Part shown: in pieces, positions 56,216-64,000 of the stretch
Position numbering within the stretch: the stretch's first letter is position 1
How the letters are laid out: each line of letters opens with the position of its first letter
NCBI RefSeq assembly: GCF_907163265.1
Contig: NZ_CAJQUM010000001.1
Span: 3,348,001 to 3,412,000, forward strand
Length of the DNA: 64,000 nucleotides
Source of the DNA: Georgfuchsia toluolica
GTDB taxonomy: Bacteria; Pseudomonadota; Gammaproteobacteria; Burkholderiales; Rhodocyclaceae
Direction: 5' to 3'
Translations under genes and position numbers: made by a program
The notes under the pieces: generated by a model
Told to the model about the DNA's origin: nothing
The model's input: only the letters and a program-made list of their open reading frames with translations
Databases searched by the model: none

Positions 56216-56243
56216 ATGTCGGGTTAGCGGCGGATATTTCAAG
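56216..56243 (-). promoter_or_regulatory. Possible weak heat-shock promoter for dnaK
   Basis: CTTGAAA (56243-56237, overlapping the grpE stop), 13 bases, then CCCGACAT. It is half-way to the sigma-32 consensus and weaker than the site at 56852. Confidence 0.35.
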
Positions 56244-56814
56244 CCATTGCCTTGGAGACAATGACCAGCGCTGGCCGGATTACCCGTCCGTTGAGGGCAT
56301 AGCCTTTTTGCAACACGGTGAGCACGGTATTCGGTTCACCTTCGCTCTCGATCTGGCTGATGGCCTGGTGCTTGTGCGGGTCGAATTTTTCGCCGAGCGG
56401 ATTGATGTCGACAAGATTCGATTTTTCGAAAGCGGAACCCAGTTGCTTGAGGGTTAGTTCGACGCCGGATTTCAAGGCCTCGGCACTCTGGTTTTCATTG
56501 GACAGCGCGGCTTCGAGGCTGTCCTTGACGGCAAGCAGTTCGCCGGCAAATTTCTCGGCGGCGAACTTGCTCGCCTTGGCGATGTCTTCCTGGGCGCGGC
56601 GGCGGACGTTTTCGCCTTCAGCCTTGGCGCGCAACCAGGCGTCGTGGTGCTCGGCGGCCTTGAGTTCTGCTGCCTTGAGCAATTCTTCCAGGCTGGGCGT
56701 CACATCGTCCTGGGATTGTTCAGGTGCGGCGGTATCCGCAGATGAGTCGGGAGTCGCTTGTTCCTGCAACAGAGGATTCTGGTTTTCGGTGGAGTTTTCA
56801 GGATGGTCCGACAT
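56239..56814 (-). CDS. grpE: Nucleotide exchange factor GrpE
   Basis: 191 residues. An acidic N-terminus is followed by the long coiled coil ([41 protein letters not shown]) and the beta domain motif [16 protein letters not shown]...[22 protein letters not shown]. It releases ADP from DnaK. It is the first gene of the heat-shock operon. Confidence 0.97.
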   Translation of the reverse strand: MSDHPENSTENQNPLLQEQATPDSSADTAAPEQSQDDVTPSLEELLKAAELKAAEHHDAWLRAKAEGENVRRRAQEDIAKASKFAAEKFAGELLAVKDSLEAALSNENQSAEALKSGVELTLKQLGSAFEKSNLVDINPLGEKFDPHKHQAISQIESEGEPNTVLTVLQKGYALNGRVIRPALVIVSKAMA

Positions 56815-56851
56815 AGTTTCCGAACAGTCAGGTGGAAAGATAACCGTAGCG

Positions 56852-56882
56852 ATATGGGGGCGTCGCGGCGGGTTTCAAGGGG
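56852..56882 (-). promoter_or_regulatory. Sigma-32 (RpoH) promoter of grpE-dnaK-dnaJ
   Basis: On the - strand CCCTTGAAA (-35, 56881-56873), 13 bases, CCCCATAT (-10, 56859-56852). This is very close to the RpoH consensus, and the -10 lies 37 bases from the grpE start. Confidence 0.8.
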
Positions 56883-56887
56883 GCGAA

Positions 56888-57080
56888 AAATTTATCCTGA
56901 AAACCTCATTTGGACCACGGCCGACACGGCGGGCATGACCAAAGGAAATCCCCGTGGGACGGCGGAAAAGCAAAAGCTTGCCAACGGATTTCTCCACCCG
57001 ATAGATGGTGTGCCGGATGCTTGCCATGCCTGGTGTTTTCGCCGTGTTGCCGTGGTGAACTGCTTTTTCCAGGTTTATGC
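56888..57080. repeat. Long imperfect palindrome (copy B) with a nested micro-repeat
   Basis: Same outer sequence as 52755 (TTTATCCTGAAAACCTCATT...ACCACGGC; right end TTTTCGCCGTG...TTTTTCCAGGTTTATGCG). It is longer because ATGACCAAAGGAAATCCCCG (56935) and a second segment near 57000 are inserted. It precedes grpE and runs into the end of trxC. Confidence 0.7.
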
Positions 57081-57509
57081 GTTGGCCTGAATCCAGCGCT
57101 TCAGGCTGGCGGCGTCCATCGCCCCGGACTGGCGCGCGATCTCGCGACCGCCACGAAAGATGGCCAAGGTCGGGATACTGCGGATGGCGAAGCGGGCTGC
57201 CAGCTCCTGCTGATCTTCGGTATTCACCTTGGCCAATTGGTAGTGCGGCTCCAGTTCGCCTGCCACCTGCACGAAGGCAGGCGCCATCATGCGGCAGGGG
57301 CTGCACCACGGCGCCCAGAAATCGACCACGATGGGCAGATCGGAGCGACCGATATGACGCTCGAAACTGGCGGCATCGAGTTCGACTGGTTTGCCCGCGA
57401 AGAGGGAACTCTTGCATTTCCCACAGGCGCCGCCTGCCGCAAGGCGATCTTCAGGAACGCGGTTGGGGGCGTGGCAGTGCGGGCAGACAACGATCAGCGA
57501 TTTGTTCAT
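57075..57509 (-). CDS. trxC: Thioredoxin 2 with WCSPC active site
   Basis: 144 residues. An N-terminal zinc ribbon (VVCPHCHAPNRVPEDRL...GKCKSSLF) precedes the thioredoxin fold, as in TrxC. The active site is FWAPWCSPCRMM, with Ser in place of the usual Gly of WCGPC; cis-Pro follows in SIPTLAIF. It reduces disulfides in the cytosol, typically under oxidative stress. The Gly-to-Ser change may shift redox potential. It lies alone between grpE and the dehydrogenase gene. Confidence 0.93.
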   Translation of the reverse strand: MNKSLIVVCPHCHAPNRVPEDRLAAGGACGKCKSSLFAGKPVELDAASFERHIGRSDLPIVVDFWAPWCSPCRMMAPAFVQVAGELEPHYQLAKVNTEDQQELAARFAIRSIPTLAIFRGGREIARQSGAMDAASLKRWIQANA

Positions 57510-57613
57510 GGCAACTCCATACGGATTTCCACCGATATGGGGCCAATGCGGGTCGCTTCAAGGAGCGGTTATCCGTAATATGTGGCGCCGTGGATCCCAA
57601 AGACAAACCCGCA

Positions 57614-58462
57614 TTAGTAGTGATAAAAGCCGCGTCCGCTCTTGCGGCCGAGGTAACCCGCCGCGACCATTTCCTTGAGCATGGGCGCCGGGCGATAACG
57701 CGGGTCGTTGAAGCCTTCGTATAACACTTCCATGATCGACAGCAGCGTATCAAGGCCGATCAGGTCGGCCAGGGCGAGCGGGCCGAGCGGATGATTGCAA
57801 CCCAGCTTCATGCCGACGTCGATGTCCTCGGCCGTGGCGATTCCCTCTTCGAGCACGGATACCGCTTCGTTGATCATCGGGCAAAGAATGCGGTTGACCA
57901 CGAAGCCGGGGCGGTTCTTCACCGTGATCGGCGACTTCCCGAGCGATAAGGCAAATTCCCTCACCCTGGCATGCGTCTGATCCGACGTTTGCAGGCCGCT
58001 GATCAACTCCACCAGCGCCATCATCGGCACCGGATTGAAGAAGTGCATGCCGATGAAACGCGTCGGATGATTCAGCGTCGCCGCCATTTGCGTAATCGAA
58101 ATCGACGAGGTGTTGGTCGCTATGACGGTGTGTTCGCCAACATTTTCCTCGACCTGCTTGATGATGCGCAGCTTGAGCGGCAGGTTTTCCGTTGCCGCTT
58201 CTATCACCAGATCGGCGCCGGCGATGTCGGCATAATTCGTCGATCCCTTGACCAACGCCAGAATCCCCTCTTTCTGCGTTTCGGTCATCTTTTCCTTCTT
58301 GACCAGGCGGTCCAGGCTGCCGGCGATGGTTGTCAGTCCGCGCGCTACGGCAGCGCCGGCTACATCGATCATCACTACCTGCTTGCCGGCACCCGCACAG
58401 GCCTGCGCGATACCGTTGCCCATCGTTCCTGCGCCGATTACTGCAATTTGTGCAATTGTCAT
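57614..58462 (-). CDS. hbd: 3-hydroxybutyryl-CoA dehydrogenase
   Basis: 282 residues, one-domain-pair family. The NAD site is QIAVIGAGTMGNGIAQACAGAG. The catalytic His and Glu lie in RFIGMHFFNPVPMMALVELI and ATENLPLK. The C-terminal domain has PGFVVNRILCPMINEAV and GCNHPLGPLALADLIGLD. It oxidises (S)-3-hydroxyacyl-CoA in short-chain acid or aromatic lower-pathway metabolism. It neighbours the PFOR gene, pointing to CoA-thioester metabolism at this edge. Confidence 0.93.
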   Translation of the reverse strand: MTIAQIAVIGAGTMGNGIAQACAGAGKQVVMIDVAGAAVARGLTTIAGSLDRLVKKEKMTETQKEGILALVKGSTNYADIAGADLVIEAATENLPLKLRIIKQVEENVGEHTVIATNTSSISITQMAATLNHPTRFIGMHFFNPVPMMALVELISGLQTSDQTHARVREFALSLGKSPITVKNRPGFVVNRILCPMINEAVSVLEEGIATAEDIDVGMKLGCNHPLGPLALADLIGLDTLLSIMEVLYEGFNDPRYRPAPMLKEMVAAGYLGRKSGRGFYHY

Positions 58463-58530
58463 TTTTCTTTCCTAACGGCTGTATTGGAGTTTGGCAACAC
58501 AAGATCGTGTGTGACGGCTGGTCGATGTAA

Positions 58531-61500
58531 TCAATTAGAGGAACTTCCGTCGATGATGGGTTGAACCGGGAGAGCCATATGGGCATAGAGCGCCAGCCGT
58601 TCTTCGGACTTGTTCTGGAGCAACTGCATCAGATCCTTGAAACGTTCCGGATTTTGCTGCTCCACCATGCGGAAACGGGTCTCGTTGCGGGTGTAGTCGG
58701 TCACCTTGCCACTGGGCGCGGGGGAATCGACGCGCAGCGGGCTCTCGCCGGGGGCATTCCGGCGCGGGTCATAGCGATACAGCGGCCAGTAGCCGGTATC
58801 GACCGCCAGTTTCTGCTGCGCCGCGCCCTGGGCCAGGTCATAACCATGGGCAATGCAGTGCGAGAAAGCGATGATCAAGGACGGGCCCGGATAGGCTTCC
58901 GCCTCGGCAAAGGCTTTTACCACCTGGGCGTCGTTGGCGCCAAAGGCGATCTGGGCGACATACACGCTGCCATAGGACATGGCCAGCAGACCGAGGTCTT
59001 TCTTGGCCATCGATTTGCCCGCCGCCGCGAACTTGGCCGCCGCGCCGGTGGGCGTGGCCTTGGAGGCCTGACCGCCGGTATTGGAATAGACCTCGGTATC
59101 CATGACCAGGATATTGACGTCGCGCCCGGACGCGAGCACATGATCCAGGCCGCCATAACCGATGTCATAGGCCCAGCCGTCGCCGCCGACGATCCAGACG
59201 CTCTTCTTCACCAGATAGTCGGCGATGAGTTCCAGCCGGCGCGCTTCGGGCCGGGGAATGCCCTTGAGCTGCTCGCGCAACGCCAGCACGCGAACGCGCT
59301 GGGCGGCGATCCCGGCTTCGTCCTGCGGCTGGACTGCCAGCAATTCCCCGACCAGGCGATCACCCACCTCGCCCGCCAGGACTTGCAGCAGTTCCTGCGC
59401 CTGCTTGGTTTGCTGATCGACGGCAAGCCGGTAGCCGAAACCAAATTCGGCATTGTCCTCGAACAGGGAATTGCTCCACGCCGGTCCGCGCCCCTCGCGG
59501 TTGACCGTGTACGGCGTCGTCGGCAGGTTGCCGCCATAGATCGACGAACAACCGGTGGCATTGGCGATCAGCGCCCGATCGCCAAAGAGCTGCGTCAGGA
59601 GTTTCACATAAGGCGTTTCGCCGCAGCCGGAACAGGCACCCGAATACTCGAACAGCGGCTCGAAGAACTGCGTCCCCTTCATATTGAGCGGCACCAGGTT
59701 GCGGTCTGCTTCGGGCAGCGCGAGAAAGAATTCATAGTTGTCGCGCTCCGGGACGCGCAACGGCAGTTGCGGGACCATGCCGATGGCCTTTTGCCGCGGG
59801 TTCTGCTTGTCCTTGGCCGGGCAGACTTCGACGCAAAGCCTGCAGCCGGTGCAGTCTTCGGGGGCCACCTGCAAGGTGTATTTTTGGCCCTGGAAAGGTT
59901 TGCCCTTGAAATCGATCGACTGGAAGGTGGCTGGCGCACCCGCCAGCGCTGACGGCGGGTAGACCTTGGCGCGAATGGCCGCATGCGGACAGACCATCGC
60001 GCATTTGTTGCACTGGATGCAGATGGCCGGATGCCACTGGGGAATTTCCAGCGCCAGATTGCGCTTCTCCCAGCGCGTCGTGGCCGTGGGCCAGGTGCCA
60101 TCGACCGGAAACGCACTTACCGGAAGTCCGTCGCCCTTGCCTGAGAGCATCACCGCCGTGACCCGCTGAACGAAGTCCGGCGCCTTGGCCGAGACGGTCG
60201 GCGGCATGACGATGGCGGAATCCGCCGTGGCCGGCACCTTGACTTCGTGCAGATGCGCCAGCGAATCGTCGACCACGGCGTAGTTCTTGTTCACCACCGC
60301 CTCGCCCTTGGCGGCGTAGGTTTTCTTGATCTGGCGCTTGATGTAGTCGATCGCTTCCTCGCGCGGGAAGATCGCCGCCAGCGCAAAGAAGCAGGTTTGC
60401 ATCACGGTATTGACGCGCCCGCCCATGCCGGCGCGACGCGCCACATCGTAAGCGTCGATGGTGTAGACCTTCAACTGCAGATCAATGATCTGCTGCTGGA
60501 CTTCACGCGGCAACTCAGCCCACAGCTTTTCCGCGGGGAACAATGAATTGATGAGCAGCGTGCCGCCGGGAGCCGCGATCTCCAGCACATCGTAGCGCTC
60601 GAAGAAGTTCCACTGATGCACGGCAACGAAGCTCGCACGCCGGATCAGGTAGCTCGACTGGATCGGCCGCGGGCCGAAGCGCAGATGCGAAGTGGTGATG
60701 GCGCCGGATTTCTTCGAGTCGTAGACAAAATAGCCCTGCGCGAACTGGTCGGTCTCTTCGCCGATGATCTTGATCGAGTTCTTGTTCGCGCCGACCGTGC
60801 CGTCGGCGCCCAGGCCGTAGAACACCGCGCGCACGACGTCCTTCGGTTCGATGTCGAAGGAATAATCGACCGGCAGGGAGAGGCCGGTCACGTCATCGAC
60901 GATCCCCACGGTAAAGCGCCGCTGTGGCTTGTCCTTGGCCAATTCTTCATACACCGCGCGCACCATGGCCGGGTTGAACTCCTTGGACGACAGTCCATAG
61001 CGCCCGCCGATGACGCGCGGGTGTATCTTCAATGCGCCTTCTTCCTCGGCTTCGTGCAGGGCGGCGACCACATCGAGGTAGAGCGGATCGCCGAAGGCGC
61101 CCGGCTCCTTGGTGCGATCCAGTACCGCGATGGTCCGCGCCGTGCGCGGAATCGCCTTGATGAAGTCAGCCGTGGCGAAGGGCCGGAACAGGCGCACCTT
61201 GAGCAGCCCCACTTTTTCACCGCGGGCCACCATCCAGTCGACGAGTTCATGCGCCGCTTCCGCGCCCGAGCCCATCATGATGATCACGCGCTCGGCTTGC
61301 GGATGGCCGACGTAATCGTAGAGGCGATATTGGCGGCCGGTGACCTTGGCGAAGCGGTCCATCTCCGCCTTCACTTTTTCCGGACAGACGTCATAGTAGC
61401 TATTGCCGGCTTCGCGCGCCTGGAAGAACACGTCAGGATTCTGCGCCGTGCCCCGCAGTACGGGGTGATCGGGCGATAACGCGCGACGGCGGTGGGCGGC

Positions 61501-62109
61501 GATCATTTCTTCGTCTATCAGCGCACGCAGGTCATCGTCGGAAAGCACCGCGATCTTGGCCACTTCGTGCGAGGTGCGGAAACCGTCGAAGAAATGAAGG
61601 AAGGGGATGCGCGTCTTCAGCGTGGCGGCGTGGGCAATGGCGGCGAAATCCTGCGCCTCCTGAACCGAACCCGCGGCCAGCATGGCGAATCCGGTCGAGC
61701 GGCAGGCCATGACGTCGGAATGGTCACCGAAAATGGACAGGGCGTGCGTGGCAAGGGTGCGCGCCGAGACATGCATCACGAAGGACGTGAGTTCGCCGGC
61801 GATCTTGAACATGTTGGGGATCATCAGCAACAGGCCCTGCGATGCGGTGAACGTGGTCGACAGCGCACCAGCCTGGAGTGCGCCGTGAACCGCCCCGGCG
61901 GCGCCACCCTCGGATTGCATTTCGGAAACCTGCGGCACAGTATTCCAAAGATTGTGCATCCCCTTCGCCGCCCATTCGTCGGAGTGCTCGCCCATGTTCG
62001 ATGAGGGCGTGATCGGGTAGATGGCGATCACTTCGCTCAGCCGGTACGCCACCGAGGCTACCGCCTGGCTTCCATCCAGCGTTTGCATTGTCATTGCAGA
62101 ATTACTCAT
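58531..62109 (-). CDS. nifJ: Pyruvate:ferredoxin (flavodoxin) oxidoreductase, single-chain
   Basis: 1192 residues with all domains fused in the homodimeric PFOR order: pyruvate-binding domain (VASVAYRLSEVIAIYPITPSSNMGEHSDEW), central and gamma domains, a two-cluster ferredoxin domain (CIQCNKCAMVCPHAAI and CTGCRLCVEVCP) and the TPP domain (CSGCGETPYVKLLTQLFGDR, GNLPTTPYT, then GGDGWAYDIGYGG). It splits pyruvate to acetyl-CoA and CO2 and reduces ferredoxin or flavodoxin. ATG 62109 follows GAGGA. Reduced ferredoxin could serve nitrogenase or an anaerobic aromatic pathway; neither is in the window. Confidence 0.95.
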   Translation of the reverse strand: MSNSAMTMQTLDGSQAVASVAYRLSEVIAIYPITPSSNMGEHSDEWAAKGMHNLWNTVPQVSEMQSEGGAAGAVHGALQAGALSTTFTASQGLLLMIPNMFKIAGELTSFVMHVSARTLATHALSIFGDHSDVMACRSTGFAMLAAGSVQEAQDFAAIAHAATLKTRIPFLHFFDGFRTSHEVAKIAVLSDDDLRALIDEEMIAAHRRRALSPDHPVLRGTAQNPDVFFQAREAGNSYYDVCPEKVKAEMDRFAKVTGRQYRLYDYVGHPQAERVIIMMGSGAEAAHELVDWMVARGEKVGLLKVRLFRPFATADFIKAIPRTARTIAVLDRTKEPGAFGDPLYLDVVAALHEAEEEGALKIHPRVIGGRYGLSSKEFNPAMVRAVYEELAKDKPQRRFTVGIVDDVTGLSLPVDYSFDIEPKDVVRAVFYGLGADGTVGANKNSIKIIGEETDQFAQGYFVYDSKKSGAITTSHLRFGPRPIQSSYLIRRASFVAVHQWNFFERYDVLEIAAPGGTLLINSLFPAEKLWAELPREVQQQIIDLQLKVYTIDAYDVARRAGMGGRVNTVMQTCFFALAAIFPREEAIDYIKRQIKKTYAAKGEAVVNKNYAVVDDSLAHLHEVKVPATADSAIVMPPTVSAKAPDFVQRVTAVMLSGKGDGLPVSAFPVDGTWPTATTRWEKRNLALEIPQWHPAICIQCNKCAMVCPHAAIRAKVYPPSALAGAPATFQSIDFKGKPFQGQKYTLQVAPEDCTGCRLCVEVCPAKDKQNPRQKAIGMVPQLPLRVPERDNYEFFLALPEADRNLVPLNMKGTQFFEPLFEYSGACSGCGETPYVKLLTQLFGDRALIANATGCSSIYGGNLPTTPYTVNREGRGPAWSNSLFEDNAEFGFGYRLAVDQQTKQAQELLQVLAGEVGDRLVGELLAVQPQDEAGIAAQRVRVLALREQLKGIPRPEARRLELIADYLVKKSVWIVGGDGWAYDIGYGGLDHVLASGRDVNILVMDTEVYSNTGGQASKATPTGAAAKFAAAGKSMAKKDLGLLAMSYGSVYVAQIAFGANDAQVVKAFAEAEAYPGPSLIIAFSHCIAHGYDLAQGAAQQKLAVDTGYWPLYRYDPRRNAPGESPLRVDSPAPSGKVTDYTRNETRFRMVEQQNPERFKDLMQLLQNKSEERLALYAHMALPVQPIIDGSSSN

Positions 62110-62459
62110 CAAGGATTCCTCAAGATCAGCCTCAGGACTGATCCCATCTCGAAAGGTGAATTGTCATGATAAATAAATAGCGGTGATCGTCAACCAAACT
62201 CATGTGGTGAACGAACCCGCGCCGGGAAGCGTCATCTTGCCGATGGTCTGGCCTGTTTCAGTGCTGTCACCAAGGCCGGTTGTATGCATCACTTCCGCCA
62301 AGTCTCGGCTACCTTGGATCGCACTGATATGGACTATTACCACCTCTGGTTTGACCATCCTATGGTTGAAGCTGCTATTAGGCAAACGACAATTTTGCAC
62401 TGTGTTGTGCGAGAATTGCACAACACTTTCTGGTTTGGCTAAATTGCCCGATTACAGAT
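62110..62459. other. 350-base divergent intergenic region between nifJ and the LysR gene
   Basis: I see no convincing gene. Short frames on both strands lack ribosome sites and family features. It must carry the promoters of nifJ (-) and the LysR gene (+). The inverted repeat at 62403-62425 lies close to the LysR start. Confidence 0.6.
62403..62425. promoter_or_regulatory. Inverted repeat, candidate LysR-type operator
   Basis: TGTTGTGC-N7-GCACAACA, perfect 8-bp arms of the T-N11-A type, 35 bases before the LysR gene start. Typical for an autoregulated LysR-family binding site. Confidence 0.55.
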
Positions 62460-63371
62460 ATGCGACGCAAGATCCCAAATTCAGGCGCTATGATTGCCTT
62501 CGAGGCCGCGGCGCGGCACGAAAGCTTTTCCCGCGCAGCCGAAGAACTATCGCAGACACAAAGTGCGATCTGCCGCCAAGTTGCTGGTCTCGAGGATTTT
62601 CTCGGAATACAGTTGTTTCGACGTTCGAAGCGCGGTGTCAAGCTTACCGAAGCCGGCTTGTCCTATAGCCGTCAGATAGCAGTGCGGCTGGATGAGGTTG
62701 AACGCGATACCTTGTCTCTGATGTCCAGTCAAGGTCAGGGCGTAACCCTGAAGTTGGCCGTAGTGCCAACCTTTGCGACTAAATGGTTGCTTCCCCGACT
62801 GGGCGGATTCCTCCGCAGCAATCCTGAAGCTACAGTCAATCTGGATAATCGCACCCGTCCGTTCCTCTTTACCGAGACTAATTTCGATGCAGCCATATAT
62901 TTTGGCAATTCGATATGGTCAGGAACCCAGTCCATTTTTCTGATGCGCGAAAATCTTGTGCCGGTATGCAGCCCCCGCTTGGTAGCACAATACGGCCAGA
63001 TGTCTGCGATTGATATCGCGAATTTGCCCCTGCTTCAGCAATCGACGCGACCATATGCCTGGCGAAAATGGTTCGCTTCTCTTGGTCAGCGTGTTTCCAG
63101 CGATATGGCTGGACCGCGTTTTGAGTTGTTCAGCATGCTGGCCCAGGCGGCAAAACACGACATGGGTGTGGCCTTGATTCCCCCCATGATGATCGAGGAT
63201 GAACTGGCAAGTGGGGATCTGGTCATTCCAGTAATACATGAATATCTAAGCGACAAGAGCTACTACCTCATTTTCCCGGAACATCATCCGGAGACACAAA
63301 CCTTTCACGCCTTTCGCGACTGGCTGCTTGCGGAAGCAAGTGATTACCGGCTAGCTAATAATTTGGGTTAA
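62460..63371 (+). CDS. LysR-family transcriptional regulator (GcvA-like)
   Basis: 303 residues. The N-terminal winged helix-turn-helix reads AMIAFEAAARHESFSRAAEELSQTQSAICRQVAGLEDFLGIQLFRR, followed by the linker helix and the periplasmic-binding-like effector domain (VPTFATKWLLPRLGGFLRSNPEATVNL). The length is normal. It is divergent from nifJ with a shared 350-base control region, so it may regulate nifJ; this is inferred. The effector is unknown. Confidence 0.92.
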   Translation: MRRKIPNSGAMIAFEAAARHESFSRAAEELSQTQSAICRQVAGLEDFLGIQLFRRSKRGVKLTEAGLSYSRQIAVRLDEVERDTLSLMSSQGQGVTLKLAVVPTFATKWLLPRLGGFLRSNPEATVNLDNRTRPFLFTETNFDAAIYFGNSIWSGTQSIFLMRENLVPVCSPRLVAQYGQMSAIDIANLPLLQQSTRPYAWRKWFASLGQRVSSDMAGPRFELFSMLAQAAKHDMGVALIPPMMIEDELASGDLVIPVIHEYLSDKSYYLIFPEHHPETQTFHAFRDWLLAEASDYRLANNLG

Positions 63372-63430
63372 TCTGCAATCTTAAAAAATAGGCAATATAA
63401 TGCACTTCACAAGTCTGTGAATCTGAACTG

Positions 63431-64000
63431 ATGAACAATATCAACCCTGTGCCTGTGCGTCCCGAACTGTCAAACTTGAAACTCGAAGCTAATGGGTATC
63501 TACGCGCGCTAGGCGAACACATTCGAGATCTAAGAGTGCGCCGGGGGATGCCCCGCGCAATCCTTGCACGTGACTCCGGAGTGTCGTTGCGTTATCTGGC
63601 CCAGTTGGAAAGCGGTGAGGGAAATATCTCTATAGTCCGCTTGCGGCAGGTCGCCCAAGCAATGGCGATTCCTCTGGAAGATATTGTCCGGGTAGGACCA
63701 GAACAAGCGCCGGAACTTACGCTGTTGGTTCAGTACCTCTCCCGCTTGCCCCCTGCCCAGTTGGGAGAAGCGCGAGAACTCCTGCTGGGTACTTTCGAAA
63801 AAAAGGGGCGGCGCCATCGTATTGCCCTGGTCGGGTTACGCGGGGCAGGCAAGACTACCTTGGGTAAGATGCTTGCGGCGCACCTGGATGTGCCTTTCAT
63901 CGAACTCGCCGACGAGATCAGGCGGTTAGCCGGGATGACATTGCCCGAGGTATTCTCCCTTTATGGACAGTCAGCTTACCGCCGCTATGAGCAACGCTCG
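63431..64000 (+). CDS. BoxR/BzdR-type regulator (HTH plus shikimate-kinase-like domain), 3'-truncated by window edge
   Basis: ATG 63431 opens a frame that is still open at 64000 (190 codons). An XRE helix-turn-helix (LGEHIRDLRVRRGMPRAILARDSGVSLRYLAQLESGEGNISI) is followed by a linker and the start of a shikimate-kinase-like domain with Walker A VGLRGAGKTTLGKM. This fusion is known for BzdR and BoxR, which bind benzoyl-CoA and control anaerobic (bzd) and aerobic (box) benzoate degradation. It suggests that such a cluster lies beyond the right edge. Which of the two it controls cannot be decided here. Confidence 0.9.
   Translation, partial: MNNINPVPVRPELSNLKLEANGYLRALGEHIRDLRVRRGMPRAILARDSGVSLRYLAQLESGEGNISIVRLRQVAQAMAIPLEDIVRVGPEQAPELTLLVQYLSRLPPAQLGEARELLLGTFEKKGRRHRIALVGLRGAGKTTLGKMLAAHLDVPFIELADEIRRLAGMTLPEVFSLYGQSAYRRYEQRS

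Noticed and set aside
62200-62421. 73-codon frame on the - strand in the nifJ-LysR gap
   Set aside because: No ribosome site and no recognisable protein; it overlaps the likely promoter and operator region.

Overview
The window is a piece of a GC-rich betaproteobacterial chromosome. Support for this is the gene order ilvH-ilvC-psd-pssA-leuA, gloB/methyltransferase/rnhA/dnaQ, ribF-ileS-lspA-ispH, lpxH/ppiB/ppiA next to cysS, and grpE-dnaK-dnaJ. A BoxR/BzdR-type regulator and a pyruvate:ferredoxin oxidoreductase at the right edge suggest an aromatic-degrading, partly anaerobic lineage (Rhodocyclales/Nitrosomonadales-like; this placement is inference). I saw no rRNA, tRNA or CRISPR array.

Layout. 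1-5200: branched-chain amino-acid genes (ilvH end, ilvC, leuA) around two phosphatidylethanolamine genes (psd, pssA). 5358-6047: a VIT-family metal transporter. 6128-6994: a decayed REP-associated (Y1/IS200-like) transposase element. 7062-13783: a chromosomal integron. It has a complete integron integrase (intI, + strand), an attI-like core at 12661, and eight cassettes running leftward, bounded by seven recognisable attC-like sites. Cassette products are two uncharacterised small proteins, a cyclase-homology protein, a c'-type cytochrome present twice, a GAF protein, a leaderless periplasmic-binding-protein-like protein, a PPOX-family protein and a DUF488 protein. 14012-19035: a HicB-like orphan with a hicA stub, then a peptide-type ABC transporter. 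19186-25761: mltD, gloB, methyltransferase, rnhA, dnaQ, rlmJ, a pseudouridine synthase and dps.

26025-35869 (all - strand) is one large iron locus. Read in transcription order it is hemP, bfd, bfr, ftrA (P19), an outer-membrane porin, ftrB, ftrC, ftrD, tonB, exbB, exbD and a FecA-like TonB-dependent receptor, behind two Fur-box-like repeats. It couples outer-membrane entry, Ftr-type inner-membrane iron import and storage. 35983-51095: uup, an HD-GYP protein, a broken nucleotidyltransferase gene, rlhA, ribF-ileS-lspA-ispH, lpxH, two cyclophilins, and an L,D-transpeptidase paired with a TPR protein that shares its C-terminal domain. 51354-58462: cysS, the heat-shock operon grpE-dnaK-dnaJ with a sigma-32-like promoter, trxC and a 3-hydroxyacyl-CoA dehydrogenase. 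58531-64000: a PFOR (nifJ type), a LysR regulator and the start of a BoxR-like regulator.

The strongest signals beyond ordinary genes are the integron (with a duplicated cassette, a head cassette coded in reverse, and a cyclase-like cassette) and an unusual density of dispersed small repeats. The repeats are: a ~125-bp element in five copies, each just upstream of a housekeeping gene; a CCGTTCG...CGAACGG palindromic family that has entered four protein-coding genes in frame; GTCATTCC-type palindromes; and a nested long-palindrome pair near cysS and grpE.
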